Under the pieces are notes generated by a model. It had not been told where the DNA came from and searched no databases. It saw only the letters and a program-made list of their open reading frames with translations. Of a stretch of 5,131 bases of DNA, positions 4,972-5,131 are shown in pieces. Origin of the DNA: Desulfobacterales bacterium S5133MH16 (GTDB lineage Bacteria; Desulfobacterota; Desulfobacteria; Desulfobacterales; UBA11574); NCBI GenBank assembly GCA_001751005.1, contig MAXL01000352.1:1-5131 (forward strand), in the 5' to 3' direction. Made by a program: the position numbers and the translations under genes. Within the stretch, counting starts at the first letter, position 1, and the number at the start of each line of letters is the position of its first letter.

Positions 4972-5131
4972 ATGTATGAACGCATTTTAAGGCAAATGCG
5001 GGAGAGAATTCGTACCCGAAAGTACGTAATGACCTTTCATGCGGAAGAAGAAATGGCTGATGACAATCTGTCCATTTTTGACATCGAACGTGTCGTTCTT
5101 ACAGGTAAAATCGTTGAACGACAAAAAGACA
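4972..5131 (+). CDS. DUF4258-family protein, N-terminal part (runs off window)
   Basis: The frame begins with ATG 4972, preceded by GAGG at a spacing of five, and stays open to the window end (53 codons plus one base). The translation, MYERILRQMRERIRTRKY, then VMTFHAEEEMADDNLSIFDI and ERVVLTGKIVERQKD, matches the start of DUF4258 proteins. In those, a helix is followed by a strand with an S/T-x-H-A-x-x-R/E-M element and an I-L-x-G-x-I/V-x-E-R-Q segment. The family is about 80-100 residues, so roughly the last 30-45 are missing. DUF4258 proteins are predicted toxin-like partners in toxin-antitoxin pairs, commonly followed by a YgiT/MqsA-type zinc-finger protein, which may lie just outside the window. 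No experimentally established activity is claimed here. Confidence 0.75.
   Translation, partial: MYERILRQMRERIRTRKYVMTFHAEEEMADDNLSIFDIERVVLTGKIVERQKD

Noticed and set aside
184..5011. Several GAATTC sites in the window as a possible meaningful motif
   Set aside because: They mostly arise from common EF or NS codon pairs; only the copy inside the 32-bp palindrome is part of a larger structure.
1..5131. CRISPR array, tRNA, rRNA or insertion-sequence transposase
   Set aside because: No regularly spaced repeats, RNA-gene signatures, transposase frame or terminal inverted repeats were seen.

Overview
The window is a bacterial (possibly archaeal) chromosomal segment of moderate GC content with all genes on the + strand. 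It is the downstream part of a type I restriction-modification operon followed by small accessory genes and gene debris. Taxonomy cannot be fixed: there are no rRNA, tRNA or housekeeping genes. Shine-Dalgarno sequences are clear before several genes and the standard genetic code fits. The setting looks like an accessory or defence island.

Region 1 (1-4347) is a tightly packed operon. It opens with the C-terminal end of HsdR, the restriction and translocase subunit. After 15 bases comes a KilA-N-domain gene whose frame is interrupted by an in-frame TGA, so only 192 of about 275 codons are read normally. Its TAG stop directly abuts the ATG of an 840-residue protein. That protein fuses the N6-adenine methyltransferase (HsdM) to a two-TRD specificity subunit (HsdS). 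Six bases later begins an unrecognised 235-residue gene carrying an RNDILH (R-x4-H) motif of the kind seen in HEPN ribonucleases. The inferred logic is that HsdMS reads and methylates the target, HsdR joins it to translocate and cut unmethylated DNA, and the HEPN-like protein may be a second-line, RNA-directed effector. The KilA-N gene may be regulatory or accessory and is probably damaged here.

Region 2 (4348-4623) is mostly non-functional. It holds small inverted repeats, a weak terminator candidate and a 56-codon C-terminal fragment of a conserved hypothetical protein with no convincing start.

Region 3 (4608-5131) carries a DUF2283-type gene whose expected ATG is ATA although a strong ribosome-binding site is correctly placed. 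An attC-like structured element overlaps its stop codon. A candidate promoter follows, then the 5' part of a DUF4258-type gene that runs off the window. The last two genes resemble cassette-borne or toxin-antitoxin-like small genes.

The most striking unexplained signal is a perfect 32-bp palindrome inside the KilA-N coding sequence, followed within 70 bases by two more perfect inverted repeats with 8-bp arms. Other points of interest are the HEPN-like gene in the restriction operon, the mosaic AT-rich TRD2 bounded by DNA repeats, the ATA start and the attC-like element. Family assignments rest on motif recognition and memory; no searches were run.
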